A DNA stretch of 64,000 nucleotides from JAFGAV01 sp041479055 (lineage in GTDB: Bacteria; Acidobacteriota; Aminicenantia; Aminicenantales; JAFGAV01): the NCBI GenBank assembly GCA_963702835.1, contig OY969762.1, forward strand, positions 2,356,001-2,420,000, written 5' to 3'. Below the pieces are notes generated by a model, which saw only the letters and a program-made list of their open reading frames with translations, had not been told where the DNA came from and did not search any database. Shown one piece after another: positions 18,284 through 27,719 of this stretch. The translations under genes were made by a program, and so were the position numbers. How positions within the stretch are numbered: position 1 is the stretch's first letter; each line of letters starts with the position of its first letter.

Positions 18284-18344
18284 GCGGGCACCGGCAATTT
18301 GTTAGTCGCGCCGCTCTAGCTAAAATGGATAGGCCTCTATCAAC

Positions 18345-18373
18345 TTGCCAGGTTCAAGGGCCTTCTTTATAAT
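18345..18373 (+). promoter_or_regulatory. Promoter of the ECF sigma gene, leaderless type
   Basis: TTGCCA (18345-18350), 17-bp spacer, perfect TATAAT (18368-18373), then 8 nt to the ATG at 18382. This is a housekeeping-type promoter, so the sigma gene appears not to rely only on its own product. Confidence 0.75.
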
Positions 18374-18381
18374 GAGAAGAA

Positions 18382-18876
18382 ATGGTACGCCAAAACGCTG
18401 AAGATGACTCCCTCCTTGCCCAATATCGTCAAGTCGTCGGCTTCCGCGTGCGGAAGGCCCTGGGCTGGAACCTCCCCGACTGGGAGGATGTCGTCAACGA
18501 GATCCTGACCCAGGTCCTGGAAAAGGTCCGCAGCGGAGAGTTCCGCGGCGAATCCTCCTTGGGAACATTCATTTACACCGTGACCAGCCGCCGCATCGTC
18601 GATTTCATCCGCCAAAAATCCAAGGTCCTGAAGCACGCGCCGGAACCGTCGCCCCTGCCGGACGCTCAGACCCGCATCGAACAGAAGGAGCGGGCCGATC
18701 AACTGGCCCGGCACATACAGAGCCTCAAGCCGAGATACAGAGACGTGTTGGACCTTTTCTATTTCCGTGAGCTGCCGCGGGAAGAAGTCGCCCGGCAGCT
18801 GGGGATTACGCCGGCCAAAGTCAGCGAGCGCCTGCACTATGCCCATAAATTGCTAAAGAAAAAGATAAAAAAATGA
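18382..18876 (+). CDS. ECF-type RNA polymerase sigma factor
   Basis: 164 residues. Region 2 includes NWEDVVNEIL-like DWEDVVNEILTQ and the TSRRIVDFIRQKSK segment that binds the -10 element. Region 4 (YRDVLDLFYFRELPREEVAR then GITPAKVSERLHYAHKLLKK) is a helix-turn-helix for the -35. It partners with the zinc-finger anti-sigma gene 52 bp downstream. The regulon is unknown. Confidence 0.9.
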   Translation: MVRQNAEDDSLLAQYRQVVGFRVRKALGWNLPDWEDVVNEILTQVLEKVRSGEFRGESSLGTFIYTVTSRRIVDFIRQKSKVLKHAPEPSPLPDAQTRIEQKERADQLARHIQSLKPRYRDVLDLFYFRELPREEVARQLGITPAKVSERLHYAHKLLKKKIKK

Positions 18877-18928
18877 ATTTCCTGTTTTCTCTTCCCCTCT
18901 CGACTAAACAAATTGAAAGGGAGTTGAC

Positions 18929-19579
18929 ATGACTCGTTGTCGTCATCAGGATTGCGTCGATGAATATATTCTCAACCGTCTGTCCGAAAAGGACAAGGCG
19001 GCCTTTGAAGAGCATTACTTCAATTGTGCGGCCTGCTTCGATGAGCTGAAAGCCCGAGCCGAAGTCCTGACCGTGATCAAGGACAAAGGCAGGGAGCTGT
19101 TCAGAGCAGTGCCGGAAAGAGTCACGGAGCCCTCCCCCGGCCAGCGGAAGCCGGCCTTCTTCAAGCCTCAGGTCTGGTGGACGGCGGCGGCCGTGGCGGC
19201 GGCGGTCGTGCTGATCGGTGTCGTCTTTTTAATCTTCCGCCCGACTCAAACGGTGCCGACCTTTACCTTGAGCGGCGAGGATACGGTCCGCGGCCAGACC
19301 ATCGGCCTGGTTAGGCCCAAGGGCGAAATTCCCTCCCCGCCCGATTTCTTCGAATGGAAGCCGCTGGCCGAGGGGACTGAATATAGGATATCCCTCTACG
19401 ACCAGCAGCGGCTGTGGTCCGAAACAACTCAAGAATTCCGGATCCGGCTGCCGGAGGAGGTTCGGCAGCGGATAATGCCCGGCCGGGAGTACTCCTGGCA
19501 GGTCAAAGCGTTTTCCCCCCGGGGCGCCCTGGCCGCCATTTCCAGCCGGCAGAGCTTCAAGATCACCGAAACGAGATAA
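18929..19579 (+). CDS. Membrane anti-sigma factor with zinc-finger (ZAS-like) domain
   Basis: 216 residues. The first ~40 have the H-x3-C-x2-C signature in EEHYFNCAACFDEL, as in putative zinc-finger anti-sigma domains. One membrane segment (around residues 85-105, VWWTAAAVAAAVVLIG) separates this from an extracytoplasmic ~100-residue domain (FEWKPLAEGTEYRISLYDQ, YSWQVKAFS) resembling a fibronectin-like fold. Expected role: hold the upstream ECF sigma factor inactive until an envelope signal. A GGGAG Shine-Dalgarno lies before the ATG, and a terminator follows. Confidence 0.8.
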   Translation: MTRCRHQDCVDEYILNRLSEKDKAAFEEHYFNCAACFDELKARAEVLTVIKDKGRELFRAVPERVTEPSPGQRKPAFFKPQVWWTAAAVAAAVVLIGVVFLIFRPTQTVPTFTLSGEDTVRGQTIGLVRPKGEIPSPPDFFEWKPLAEGTEYRISLYDQQRLWSETTQEFRIRLPEEVRQRIMPGREYSWQVKAFSPRGALAAISSRQSFKITETR

Positions 19580-19605
19580 AACCCTTCCCGCCTCTCTATC
19601 CATTC

Positions 19606-19639
19606 CCGTGAGACACCTTCGGGTGTCTCACGGCTTTTT
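19606..19639 (+). terminator. Intrinsic terminator after the anti-sigma gene
   Basis: A 12-bp perfect stem (CCGTGAGACACC/GGTGTCTCACGG) with a TTCG tetraloop, followed by CTTTTT. The stop codon of the convergent ricT gene lies inside the stem; on the minus strand no T-run follows. Confidence 0.9.
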
Positions 19640-20332
19640 ATCCGGCAGGGGCTCATCCTCGGAAACCCGCTCCTCCCCGGCGTACAACCGGCCGCGGCTG
19701 TCCTCTTCGAAGGCCAGGCAGCACATCAGGCGGCCGCACAATCCGGAGATCTTGGTGGGGTTGATGACGATCTGCTGTTTGCGCGCCTTCTGAATGGTGA
19801 CCGGCTCAAAGTTCTTCATGAAGGAGAAGCAGCACAGCGGCCGGCCGCAAACGCCCAGCCCGCCGATGATTTTGGCCTCATCCCGCACGCCCACCTGCCT
19901 CATTTCGATTCGCATTCTCAGTTCCTTGGCCAAGTCCTTGACCAGCTGACGGAAATCGATGCGGCCGTCGGCGGTGTAGAAAAAGATCCCCTTTTTCTCG
20001 TTGAAGTAATACTTGACCGCCGACAGTTTCATGGGCAGGTTGCGGGCCTTGATCCGCTCCAGGCAGAGGGTGAAGGCCTGCTTCTCCTTGTCCTGCAGCC
20101 AATAGAACTTGCGCTCGTCCTCCGGGTCGGCCTGGCGAATGATCTTGGGAATGCGCTCCAGAAGCTCTGGGCGTTCGCAGGCCGCGCCTGAGGCTTCCAC
20201 CACTTCGGCCAGGTCGCCGCCGAAATCAGACTCCACCAGGCAGAGGTCGCCCTGTTTCAGGTCGACAGCGCCTTTCTGGGCGCAGAAGACCTTGTTGGAG
20301 CGTTTGGACAGAACGCGGACAATATCGGACAT
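19628..20332 (-). CDS. ricT: PSP1-family protein RicT (YaaT)
   Basis: 234 residues. The PSP1 core is visible (DLAEVVEASG, RDEAKIIGGLGVCGRPLCC, GLCGRLMCCLAFE) with the conserved cysteine clusters that bind iron-sulfur clusters in the Bacillus RicA/F/T complex. That complex is known to act with RNase Y in mRNA maturation. The C-terminal tail is acidic. It follows holB by 9 bp, the same holB-yaaT order as in Bacillus, which supports the call. It is the last gene of the uvrA-holB-ricT unit. Confidence 0.85.
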   Translation of the reverse strand: MSDIVRVLSKRSNKVFCAQKGAVDLKQGDLCLVESDFGGDLAEVVEASGAACERPELLERIPKIIRQADPEDERKFYWLQDKEKQAFTLCLERIKARNLPMKLSAVKYYFNEKKGIFFYTADGRIDFRQLVKDLAKELRMRIEMRQVGVRDEAKIIGGLGVCGRPLCCFSFMKNFEPVTIQKARKQQIVINPTKISGLCGRLMCCLAFEEDSRGRLYAGEERVSEDEPLPDKKP

Positions 20333-20341
20333 GGCTGCACT

Positions 20342-21400
20342 CTACTTCTCTATTATATCCGAATAGAAAGAGCTGACAAGGAGGCCGAAGTTGAGGTTCT
20401 TGTCCAGGCCGGCCAGGGCTTGGTCCACCCGGTCCAGGGTCTCCTGGACCTTGGTCCGGGTGAGGCCCGCGGCCAGGCCCCCTATTTCTTCTTCATAGTC
20501 CGGGTTCATGAGGCGCCGGCCGTCGGCGCCCTCCACGGCCAGAAGAATGTCCCGCAAGAAGACGGCCATGGTCTCCCACAGTCGCGCCAGCTCCTCGGCG
20601 GCCTGGCCGCGGCGGAGGAAGCCGTAGTCGGCCAGCAAGTTCGAGCCGCCTTCCTGCCGGAGGAGTGAACGGAGCATCTCCCAGGCCGACCTCCTCCTGG
20701 CCTCAACCTCTTCCCAGTCCGCCCCGAGCGCCGCCTCCAGGCTGCCGCCGGAGAGAAAGGACAGGACCCGGGCCTTATCCTCCTCCCAGCCCTGAGCCAG
20801 GAGCTGCCGCTCGATCTCATCCCTGGGGACAAGGCCCAGGCGGAGAATCATGCAGCGGGACTTGATGGTCGGCAGGATGACGTCCGGAAAAGCGGTCAGT
20901 ATGAAAATATGGGTCAGGGGCGGGGGTTCCTCCAGAACTTTGAGGAAGGCGTTGGCCGCCTTCTCCGTCATCTTTTCGGCTTCCGTGATGATGAACACTC
21001 TTTTTCTGCCGACCATGGGTTTGCGATAGGCGTAATATTTCAAATAGCGTATCTGCCTTATCTTGATCGAGTTCTTGCCGGACTCCTCATCTTTTTTCTC
21101 CGGGGATTCGTCCGGCGGCTCCTCCGGCCCGCCCGGCACGATCTCTTTGAGGTCGGGGAACCCTCCCCGTTTCTCATCCTCCCAGCCCTTGGCGATGGCC
21201 AGGCAGGATGAGCATTGGCCGCAGGCGTCATCCCCCGGGGTCAGGCAATTGAGGGCTTGGGCCAGGGTCAGGGCCAGCATCCGCTTGCCCACGCCGTCCG
21301 GCCCGATAAAGAGCAGAGAATTCGGCAGGCGGCCCCGCCGCAAGGCCAAACGCAGAATGGTCTTGATGCGGTCCTGGCCGATGATCTGGTCGAAGCCCAT
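20342..21400 (-). CDS. holB: DNA polymerase III delta-prime subunit
   Basis: 352 residues. AAA+ features: Walker A-like GPDGVGKRML near residue 33, zinc-binding CGQCSSC near 60, EAEKMTEKAANAFLKVLEEP (sensor/trap region) and the SRC motif in PTIKSRCMILRL. A charged insertion (EEPPDESPEKKDEES) lies near residues 95-110. It is part of the clamp loader that places the sliding clamp at primed DNA. It starts 4 bp after uvrA. Confidence 0.85.
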   Translation of the reverse strand: MGFDQIIGQDRIKTILRLALRRGRLPNSLLFIGPDGVGKRMLALTLAQALNCLTPGDDACGQCSSCLAIAKGWEDEKRGGFPDLKEIVPGGPEEPPDESPEKKDEESGKNSIKIRQIRYLKYYAYRKPMVGRKRVFIITEAEKMTEKAANAFLKVLEEPPPLTHIFILTAFPDVILPTIKSRCMILRLGLVPRDEIERQLLAQGWEEDKARVLSFLSGGSLEAALGADWEEVEARRRSAWEMLRSLLRQEGGSNLLADYGFLRRGQAAEELARLWETMAVFLRDILLAVEGADGRRLMNPDYEEEIGGLAAGLTRTKVQETLDRVDQALAGLDKNLNFGLLVSSFYSDIIEK

Positions 21401-21403
21401 TAT

Positions 21404-23932
<2,529 letters not shown>

Positions 23933-23938
23933 GGCCGT

Positions 23939-23968
23939 ATTGTATGCGATTCCCTACCGGCCGGGCAA
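23939..23968 (-). promoter_or_regulatory. Promoter of uvrA, leaderless type
   Basis: On the minus strand TTGCCC (23963-23968), 18-bp spacer, TACAAT (23939-23944), then 6 nt to the ATG. No LexA-type palindrome was seen around it. Confidence 0.65.
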
Positions 23969-24150
23969 CCCAATGGCTTTTCTAAAACTTCACTGATTTA
24001 TCTAAGGGCCTGGGGGACGGTCTCGGCTCCTGATCGCGGTTCTTAACGCCGCGGAATCTTCGATTAATCTTCTATTTACAGCGCAGATGAACTAATATAA
24101 ACGCATTATTAATTGTTACAATTTGGATTAATTTATGTTAAACTGTTTAT

Positions 24151-24699
24151 ATGGAACCGATCGATATCCGGCATCCGGAGGTGACCCGGGACAGCCTGGT
24201 AGCTTTTGCCAAGAGTATCCCGGGGGCGTGGATGGGATTAAAGATTGCAGCCCTGCTTTTAATCGTCGAAGGACAGCGGCCGGGCTGGACAGCCAGGGTC
24301 TTGGGTCTGACGCGCATGAGCTTGAATCGCTGGATAAAGACCGTGAATGCCGGGGGGTTGAAAGCTTTGAGGAACAAGCCCAAACCAGGGAGGCCGTCTC
24401 GGCTGACTCCCCAGATCGCGCAAGAGGTGGAACGGCACTTAGAGCAATCGCCTCAGGAATTTGGCCTGAACCGGGCCCGGTGGGATGGCCCCACCTTGGC
24501 CGAGCACTTAAAACGTCGGTACGGGTTGAAACTGAAGGTGCGGCAGGCCCAGATGTGGATGCATCAGCTGGGATATCGCTTGAAACGGGCCAGTTATTCG
24601 TATCTTCAGGCCCGGGCGGAAGAAGCGAAGCGGTTTCGCCGCGAGTTAAAAAAAACTTCAGAATCTGGGTCCTCGGGAGACGGTGGTTTTTCAAGATGA
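24151..24699 (+). CDS. IS630 transposase, N-terminal frame (helix-turn-helix)
   Basis: 182 residues. Helix-turn-helix regions include GWTARVLGLTRMSLNRWIKT and LKALRNKPKPGRPSRLTPQ, followed by the winged region ending YLQARAEEAKRFRRELKK. At A8 (24648-24655) the catalytic frame continues in +1 relative to this one, with KKLQNLGPRE joining to VVFQDETG. IS630 elements are known to make the full transposase by frameshifting at such runs. The catalytic Asp residues are in the second frame. Confidence 0.85.
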   Translation: MEPIDIRHPEVTRDSLVAFAKSIPGAWMGLKIAALLLIVEGQRPGWTARVLGLTRMSLNRWIKTVNAGGLKALRNKPKPGRPSRLTPQIAQEVERHLEQSPQEFGLNRARWDGPTLAEHLKRRYGLKLKVRQAQMWMHQLGYRLKRASYSYLQARAEEAKRFRRELKKTSESGSSGDGGFSR

Positions 24700-25183
24700 A
24701 ACGGGTTTTACCCTGCATCCCCGGCTGGGACGGGGGTGGGCCAAGAGAGGACATTCTTTTCGCATCCCTACCACCAGCCAACATCACCAGCGGCTTAATC
24801 TTTCGGGTTGGGTGGCACCGCTTCTGGGACGATACGGAATGATTCGCACGGAACGGGGAGATCGGAAAGGGTTTGTTAAGGTCTTGAGACATCTCTACCG
24901 GCGTCTGCGCGGTTATGTGATTTGGCTTTATGTTGATCGGGCACGATGGCATAAGGGAGAGCCGGTGGAGTGTTTCCTTCAAACTCGCCCGCGTATCCAT
25001 ATGGAGTACCTTCCTCGCTATCAGCCGGGATTGAATCCCCAAGAGCAAATCTGGAAACAAGCCCGATATGAAGCCACGACCAATCGCTGGTTCGAAAACC
25101 TGGAGTTGATCTGGCTGGCCATCCTAAGAACTGTCCACTCCTGGTCTCCCAAGAAAATACGCCGATTGTGTAACATCTGTTAA
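24683..25183 (+). CDS. IS630 transposase, DDE catalytic frame
   Basis: The second frame is open from the A8 run (about 24650) to 25183; the ATG at 24683 is only a frame-internal start. It holds the DDE triad: VVFQDETGF (first Asp), YVDRARWHKG (second Asp), and LPRYQPGLNPQEQIWK (Glu after the LNP signature). It is intact apart from the required frameshift. It would be made as a fusion with the upstream frame. Confidence 0.85.
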   Translation: MVFQDETGFTLHPRLGRGWAKRGHSFRIPTTSQHHQRLNLSGWVAPLLGRYGMIRTERGDRKGFVKVLRHLYRRLRGYVIWLYVDRARWHKGEPVECFLQTRPRIHMEYLPRYQPGLNPQEQIWKQARYEATTNRWFENLELIWLAILRTVHSWSPKKIRRLCNIC

Positions 25184-25238
25184 TGCGTGGACATTAGTTC
25201 AGACGCTAGGGCAGGACCACTTTTCCATCGAGAAATGC

Positions 25239-25667
25239 TTATACCTCCCCTCTGCTCCGCAGATATTGTTTGATTCGAAGCTCGACTTCATTCAACACCC
25301 GTTCGACAAACCGCAAATACTCGCGGCTGTCCTTGTCCGTCATCAGAATTCCGCCGCCATACAAATCTTGGTTTCTTAAAGACCTCATGGCTTCTCCCAT
25401 ATCGCCGATCGTTCTGTTTCCCATGACCTCGGCTAAGTGCTCAATAATCATCGAGTGATGTCCCGGAACGCTTCGGACTTTAAGCTGCTCGCAGCTCAAG
25501 AGCGCAATTCCGGCTTTAATGAGGGCCGTATAGCTGTAGGTGAACCTCACGCTGGGCAGGGAGATTCGCCTGGCGATTTTCAAATCGTTTTGTGCGTTTC
25601 TTAGATTCCGCTCGATCTGTTCCGGCAAAAATTGGAACTTTCGAAAAAAGGATGTTGATTTTCTCAA
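25239..25667 (-). CDS. HEPN-domain protein, putative toxin of an MNT/HEPN pair
   Basis: 142 residues, almost all helical, beginning with a FLPEQIERNLRNAQNDLKIA helix and ending in a long helix (YLRFVERVLNEVELRIKQYL). The HEPN core has SLRNQDLYGGG: an Arg-Asn followed by Tyr, in place of the RX4-6H ribonuclease motif of canonical HEPN toxins. The ATG overlaps the stop of the MNT gene (ATGA). In known pairs the nucleotidyltransferase AMPylates the HEPN protein; a toxin role here is inferred from pairing. The missing His makes RNase activity uncertain. Confidence 0.65.
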   Translation of the reverse strand: MRKSTSFFRKFQFLPEQIERNLRNAQNDLKIARRISLPSVRFTYSYTALIKAGIALLSCEQLKVRSVPGHHSMIIEHLAEVMGNRTIGDMGEAMRSLRNQDLYGGGILMTDKDSREYLRFVERVLNEVELRIKQYLRSRGEV

Positions 25668-26212
25668 CTGAATAACTTGATATATTTCTTATGGAGAATG
25701 CCTAAAAGAAAAGAATCCTTTTCACGGAGTCGACGACGGAATTCCCTCTTATCCATGTTGATCACGTTGAATTCCCGGTCCAATTCCTTTCGCAACCGGG
25801 ATAACCCAGGCTGTAAGCGAACTAGGCTGTGATCACCCACCACCAGGAGGTCAATGTCGCTGTAGGCATCCATTTCATCGCGGGCAAAAGACCCGAAAAT
25901 ATAGACTTCTTTGACCCCGGGAATTTTCTCAAAAAGCTCCTTCAATCTTTGCTTAAGCCCAAAAGATTGAGCCGCGATGCGCTGATACTCGCGAAGCAAG
26001 GGGTACTTATCATTAAGAAAAATGAGTTTTTGGTTCCCTGACTTTTGAGTCAGAAGAAGGCCGGCCTCTTCAAGCTCTCCAATCTTTTTGGCCAGGTTTC
26101 TTTTGTCCAAGCCGAGTTTCCGGCTTATTTCATTCAGATAGAGCCGCTGCTGAGGATTCAAGAAGTAGTAGTTTAAGACCGCCCTGGTGACTTTAGAGCG
26201 AAGGGAAATCAT
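25664..26212 (-). CDS. MNT-type nucleotidyltransferase with N-terminal winged HTH
   Basis: 182 residues. Residues 1-85 form a winged helix (LYLNEISRKLGLDKRNLAKK, then ELEEAGLLLTQ). Residues ~95-180 carry the minimal nucleotidyltransferase motif GSFARDEMDAYSDIDLLVVG with its metal-binding Asp pair and a third Asp candidate further on. Fusion of a DNA-binding domain with an antitoxin-type nucleotidyltransferase suggests autoregulation at the palindrome just upstream. AAAGGA lies 7 nt before the ATG. It forms an operon with the HEPN gene. Confidence 0.75.
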   Translation of the reverse strand: MISLRSKVTRAVLNYYFLNPQQRLYLNEISRKLGLDKRNLAKKIGELEEAGLLLTQKSGNQKLIFLNDKYPLLREYQRIAAQSFGLKQRLKELFEKIPGVKEVYIFGSFARDEMDAYSDIDLLVVGDHSLVRLQPGLSRLRKELDREFNVINMDKREFRRRLREKDSFLLGILHKKYIKLFS

Positions 26213-26237
26213 GCCAGTGTCCTTTTTTACACCGTTA

Positions 26238-26255
26238 AGTGTAATAAATTACACT
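26238..26255. promoter_or_regulatory. Palindromic operator upstream of the MNT/HEPN operon
   Basis: AGTGTAAT-aa-ATTACACT is a perfect 8-bp inverted repeat centred 34 nt upstream of the ATG. An extra half-site (TTTTACAC, 26226-26233) lies nearer the gene. The position suits repression by the winged-helix domain encoded just downstream; the link is inference. Confidence 0.6.
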
Positions 26256-26728
26256 GCAGGGGTCAAGGCCCTATGCTGCCTTCCTCGCCGCCGTTGGAGA
26301 TGGGTGCCAATAATGTCAGCTTGAGGTGGTCGATGATCCTATCCACCACTGAAAAACACATGGGGAAAGCCACGACCTTATCCAGGCTGCCCCATTCGGG
26401 ACAGGGCATCGGGTCGATTGCTTACGATTGCTACGATTGGGGTCGGACCGAGCTTGTTGTTTGATTATTAACTGCTTGCAGCAAAAATTGAAGCTGATTT
26501 TGCCCCTTTTAAGTCATTTTGAGGCCCGGAAAAACATGATTTAATTTAATCCCCGGATATTGCCATTCGTTGAGCAAAACAAATCTGTTCTTGCGCCGAA
26601 AACATGCTTTTTCAAAGAAAGAACAGCAACAATTTAAACCTAAATTATGGATTCTTAAGTACTTTTCCCGGTCCGACCCCAGAATCACACCCCAGAATCA
26701 CAGAAGAGGGGAGCGGCTAAATTAGAAA
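26256..26728. other. Non-coding gap with inverted GGGGTCGGACCG motifs
   Basis: GGGGTCGGACCG (26439-26450) and its exact complement CGGTCCGACCCC (26669-26680) bracket 218 bp of AT-rich DNA. The sequence CCCCAGAATCACA is repeated directly at 26677-26689 and 26691-26703. No credible gene is present. The arrangement resembles the remains of a small mobile element. Confidence 0.5.
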
Positions 26729-27442
26729 TCAGGGAGCGGTTCTGAACGAAGTATTCACCTTCATCGTTAGCGTGATACGCGAAGAGGAATCCACCAGGCC
26801 TGGATCCTTGAACCTGAAATTATTCAAGGCCACAAGCAGGATCAGTCGATAAGTGCTGTTGGGCACCAATCGATCTCGGCTGATTTCATAGCGCGTGGCG
26901 GCGCCGATTCCCGTGAATTCGAGGTCTCCCCCTACTCCCTCTCGGTCAAGCAGAAGTTTTTCAACCGTCGCGCTGCCCGCGGCGTATTTCCATTGGACTT
27001 TGACGTACTCGGTGGTCCGCAGATCAATGAGCTCGTCGGGTTTCGGCGAGATGAATTGTACGAGAGCGGAAACTTTGCTGCCGGCGAAAATCTCCGGTTC
27101 AGTACGTAAGGGCGACTTAATGGAGATTTTTATGGGCATGTTATAGATTATGGGCGAGTAGCCAGCCGTAGACGCGCTATAAATGCCGTCTCTTGAATGG
27201 GGGACATTGAAACTATCGTCCACTCTGACAGTGGCCATTGTGATCGGAGTGCCGCCGCTGGTGATGGTGATGTACACGGCGAATAAAGAAGGGGCCTGGA
27301 CATGCGCCCAACCGCTAATTCGGGGCAGGGTGATTATGCGGATGGCTTGAGAATGGAGTCGGGGCCCGAAGAAAAAGGGGGCAAGAAATAGGGAGAAGGT
27401 AACGATGCCCAAAAAAAGAAAAATACAGGTTTTCTTGTTCAT
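26729..27442 (-). CDS. Secreted orphan protein
   Basis: 237 residues with a signal peptide (MNKKTCIFLFLGIVTFSLFL). The mature part is strand-rich with an Ig/carboxypeptidase-regulatory-like beginning (FAVYITITSGGTPITMATVRV, VDDSFNVPHSRDGIYSAST). A second segment (VQFISPKPDELIDLRTTEYVK) resembles a second beta-sandwich. I do not recognise the family. It has a consensus promoter and a normal leader, and stands alone between the accessory island and the helicase gene. Surface-exposed structural or binding roles are possible but unproven. Confidence 0.6.
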   Translation of the reverse strand: MNKKTCIFLFLGIVTFSLFLAPFFFGPRLHSQAIRIITLPRISGWAHVQAPSLFAVYITITSGGTPITMATVRVDDSFNVPHSRDGIYSASTAGYSPIIYNMPIKISIKSPLRTEPEIFAGSKVSALVQFISPKPDELIDLRTTEYVKVQWKYAAGSATVEKLLLDREGVGGDLEFTGIGAATRYEISRDRLVPNSTYRLILLVALNNFRFKDPGLVDSSSRITLTMKVNTSFRTAP

Positions 27443-27463
27443 GATAATCCCCCCTTATTTTAA

Positions 27464-27492
27464 ATTATAGGAGCGGCAGGGGCAGATGTCAA
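27464..27492 (-). promoter_or_regulatory. Consensus promoter of the secreted orphan gene
   Basis: Minus strand TTGACA (27487-27492), exactly 17 bp, TATAAT (27464-27469). The ATG is 21 nt past the -10 and is preceded by an AAGGGGGG Shine-Dalgarno. Confidence 0.85.
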
Positions 27493-27670
27493 TAAAAGCG
27501 ATTTTACAGGAATTTGCTTTTTGCGCTCAGCGTCAATCCCTATCGTAAATCCTGGAATGGGTCCTGCCCTTCATGGGAAAAAGATTTTCCTGGCCGCCGA
27601 TCGGTGTAATATCAGGGGGTCAGTTCCCTTTTGGAGTCGCCGGGATCTGATCCCGCAATCCCGCCGGTCA

Positions 27671-27700
27671 TTGACCGGCCGCTCGGGCTTGGGCTAGGAT
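27671..27700 (+). promoter_or_regulatory. Probable promoter of the helicase gene
   Basis: TTGACC (27671-27676), 18-bp spacer, TAGGAT (27695-27700), 19 nt before the GTG start. The region overlaps two small hairpins (CCGGTC/GACCGG and TGGGCT/AGCCCA). Confidence 0.45.
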
Positions 27701-27719
27701 AGAGCCCAGGACAACGGCC

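Larger units (their letters stand above)
24088..25201 (+). mobile_element. IS630-family insertion sequence, 1114 bp
   Basis: Imperfect terminal inverted repeats of ~32 bp: both ends read TGAACTAAT, 4 nt, ACGCATTA, 6 nt, GTTACA inward (left 24088-24119; right ends at 25201). It encloses a two-frame transposase. The bases flanking both outer ends are GA, a possible 2-bp duplication instead of the TA usual for IS630. It lies between uvrA and the HEPN/MNT pair. Confidence 0.85.

Noticed and set aside
26273..26464. 61-63 codon open frame in the accessory island gap
   Set aside because: No Shine-Dalgarno, no leaderless promoter, and its end lies on the GGGGTCGGACCG repeat motif.
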